Origin: Acholeplasma granularum ATCC 19168 | GTDB lineage: Bacteria > Bacillota_I > Bacilli_A > Acholeplasmatales > Acholeplasmataceae | NCBI RefSeq assembly: GCF_000526235.1 | Contig: NZ_JAFR01000006.1 | Location: 1-64,000, forward strand | Length of the DNA stretch: 64,000 nucleotides | Direction: 5' to 3' | Shown: positions 63,006-64,000 of the stretch, piece after piece | Layout: every line of letters starts with the position of its first letter | Position numbering within the stretch: position 1 is the first letter of the stretch | Notes under the pieces: generated by a model | The model's database searches: none | What the model was told of the DNA's origin: nothing | The model's input: the letters and a program-made list of their open reading frames with translations, nothing else | Program-made: the position numbers and the translations under genes

Positions 63006-64000
63006 ATGGCAAAAGTTATTACGTTAGGTGAAATAATGCTGCGTTTGTCAACACCCGGACAATCAAGATTCGTACAAGCTGAATCTTTTGATGTTGTTTA
63101 TGGTGGTGGAGAAGCAAACGTTGCAGTATCTTTAGCAAATTATGGACACAAGGCACACTTTGTTACTAAATTACCAACTCATGAAATCGGACAAAGTGCA
63201 ATTAATGCATTAAGACGTTACGGAGTACATACAGACTATATTGTACGAGGTGGAGAACGAGTAGGGATATATTATTTAGAAACTGGTGCATCTATGAGAC
63301 CATCTAAAGTTATTTATGATCGTGCAAATAGTGCAATCGCACTAGCAAAAGCAAATGAGTTTAACTTTGATGAAATTTTTAAAGATGCAGACTGGTTTCA
63401 TTTTTCAGGAATTACTCCAGCTTTAAGTAAAGAGGCTGCCGAATTGACTAAACAAGCATTAATTGCAGCTAAAAAGAACAACGTGATGGTATCTGTAGAT
63501 TTAAATTACCGTAAAAAATTATGGACACCAGATGAGGCTAGAAGTGTAATGCGCCCGTTGATGGAATATGTTGATGTCTGCATTGGTAATGAAGAAGATG
63601 CGGATTTAACATTAGGTTTTAAACCTAAAAACACAGATGTAACAGGTGGTAAATTAAATATTGATGCCTATAAAGATATCTTTAAAGAAATGGCAGAAAC
63701 ATTTAACTTTAAAATGGTTGGAACATCTTTACGTGAATCACATTCTGCAACACATAACGGTTGGAGTATTTTACTATATGATGGTAATGATTTTTATCAT
63801 TCAAAAAAATATGAGATTAATCCGATTATTGACCGTGTAGGTGGAGGGGATTCCTTTAGTGGTGGATTAATTCATGGACTTCTTACTCGTACACCAAAAG
63901 AAGCAGTTGAATTTGCCGCGGCTGCAAGTGCACTAAAGCATACAATTCCAGGTGATTTTAACCAAGTAAGTGAATCTGAAGTAGATAATCTTTCAGGTGG
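63006..64000 (+). CDS. kdgK: PfkB-family kinase, probable KDG kinase (paralogue 3), cut by window end
   Basis: An open frame from ATG 63006 runs 331 codons to the window edge and lacks only about the last ten residues by comparison with the 53371 protein. Motifs: GEIMLRLSTPG, YGGGEANVAVSLANYG, YDRANSAIA, DLNYRKKLWTPDEA and RVGGGDSFSGGLIHG. It is a close duplicate of paralogue 2, yet 8.6 kb away and behind its own promoter region, so it may begin another uronate operon beyond the window. Confidence 0.88.
   Translation, partial: MAKVITLGEIMLRLSTPGQSRFVQAESFDVVYGGGEANVAVSLANYGHKAHFVTKLPTHEIGQSAINALRRYGVHTDYIVRGGERVGIYYLETGASMRPSKVIYDRANSAIALAKANEFNFDEIFKDADWFHFSGITPALSKEAAELTKQALIAAKKNNVMVSVDLNYRKKLWTPDEARSVMRPLMEYVDVCIGNEEDADLTLGFKPKNTDVTGGKLNIDAYKDIFKEMAETFNFKMVGTSLRESHSATHNGWSILLYDGNDFYHSKKYEINPIIDRVGGGDSFSGGLIHGLLTRTPKEAVEFAAAASALKHTIPGDFNQVSESEVDNLSG

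Overview
The window is an AT-rich bacterial chromosome segment, most likely from an Acholeplasma-like member of the Mollicutes (inferred). TGA is used as a real stop codon (for example at 16017-16019 and 54391-54393) and a complete release factor 2 gene is present, so the standard code is used, unlike in Mycoplasma or Spiroplasma. Every extracellular enzyme is a lipoprotein, and I saw no LPXTG anchors or cell-wall genes, which fits a wall-less cell. No rRNA, tRNA or CRISPR was seen.

Layout. 1-1430: a scrambled accessory patch with an orphan Rhs-type C-terminal tail, an ISL3-like transposase remnant and several hairpins. 1428-3930 (minus): a LytTR regulator and a membrane-anchored beta-propeller protein behind a tandem LytTR-type operator. 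4117-16582: housekeeping genes (a PriA homologue with destroyed ATPase motifs, fmt, a PgpA/YutG phosphatase, a membrane protein with a degenerate HD-GYP-like domain, SAM-I riboswitch plus metK, lemA, secA, prfB, yitT, recX). 16720-20596: a PucR/CdaR-type regulator, an MsmK-type ATPase, an enolase-superfamily acid-sugar dehydratase and a mutarotase. 20803-57537: a large pectin-utilisation locus. 57644-62849: a HAD phosphatase and a housekeeping block (ftsK, rbgA, rnhB). 63006-end: a third KDG-kinase gene cut by the window edge.

How the pectin genes work together (inferred from the families). Giant surface lipoproteins carry Listeria-Bacteroides (Flg_new) repeats and a shared beta-helix module. 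One ends in a pectin methylesterase and two contain PL1 pectate lyases. The resulting oligogalacturonides would enter through an LplABC-type ABC importer energised by MsmK and accompanied by four unrecognised membrane proteins. Inside, a second CE8 esterase, a GH28 polygalacturonase and a GH105 unsaturated-uronyl hydrolase release monomers. KduI and KduD make 2-keto-3-deoxygluconate (KDG), KDG kinases phosphorylate it, and KDPG aldolase splits it to pyruvate and glyceraldehyde-3-phosphate. An IclR/KdgR-type regulator sits in the catabolic operon. A GATAAAC..GTTTATC-like site and an exact cre (CcpA) consensus match occur at promoters in the locus.

The items most worth a second look are the PriA homologue without helicase motifs, the LytTR/beta-propeller pair, the doubly controlled promoter pointing antisense through the intracellular esterase towards the ABC operon, the shared beta-helix module, and the unknown membrane proteins of the importer operon.
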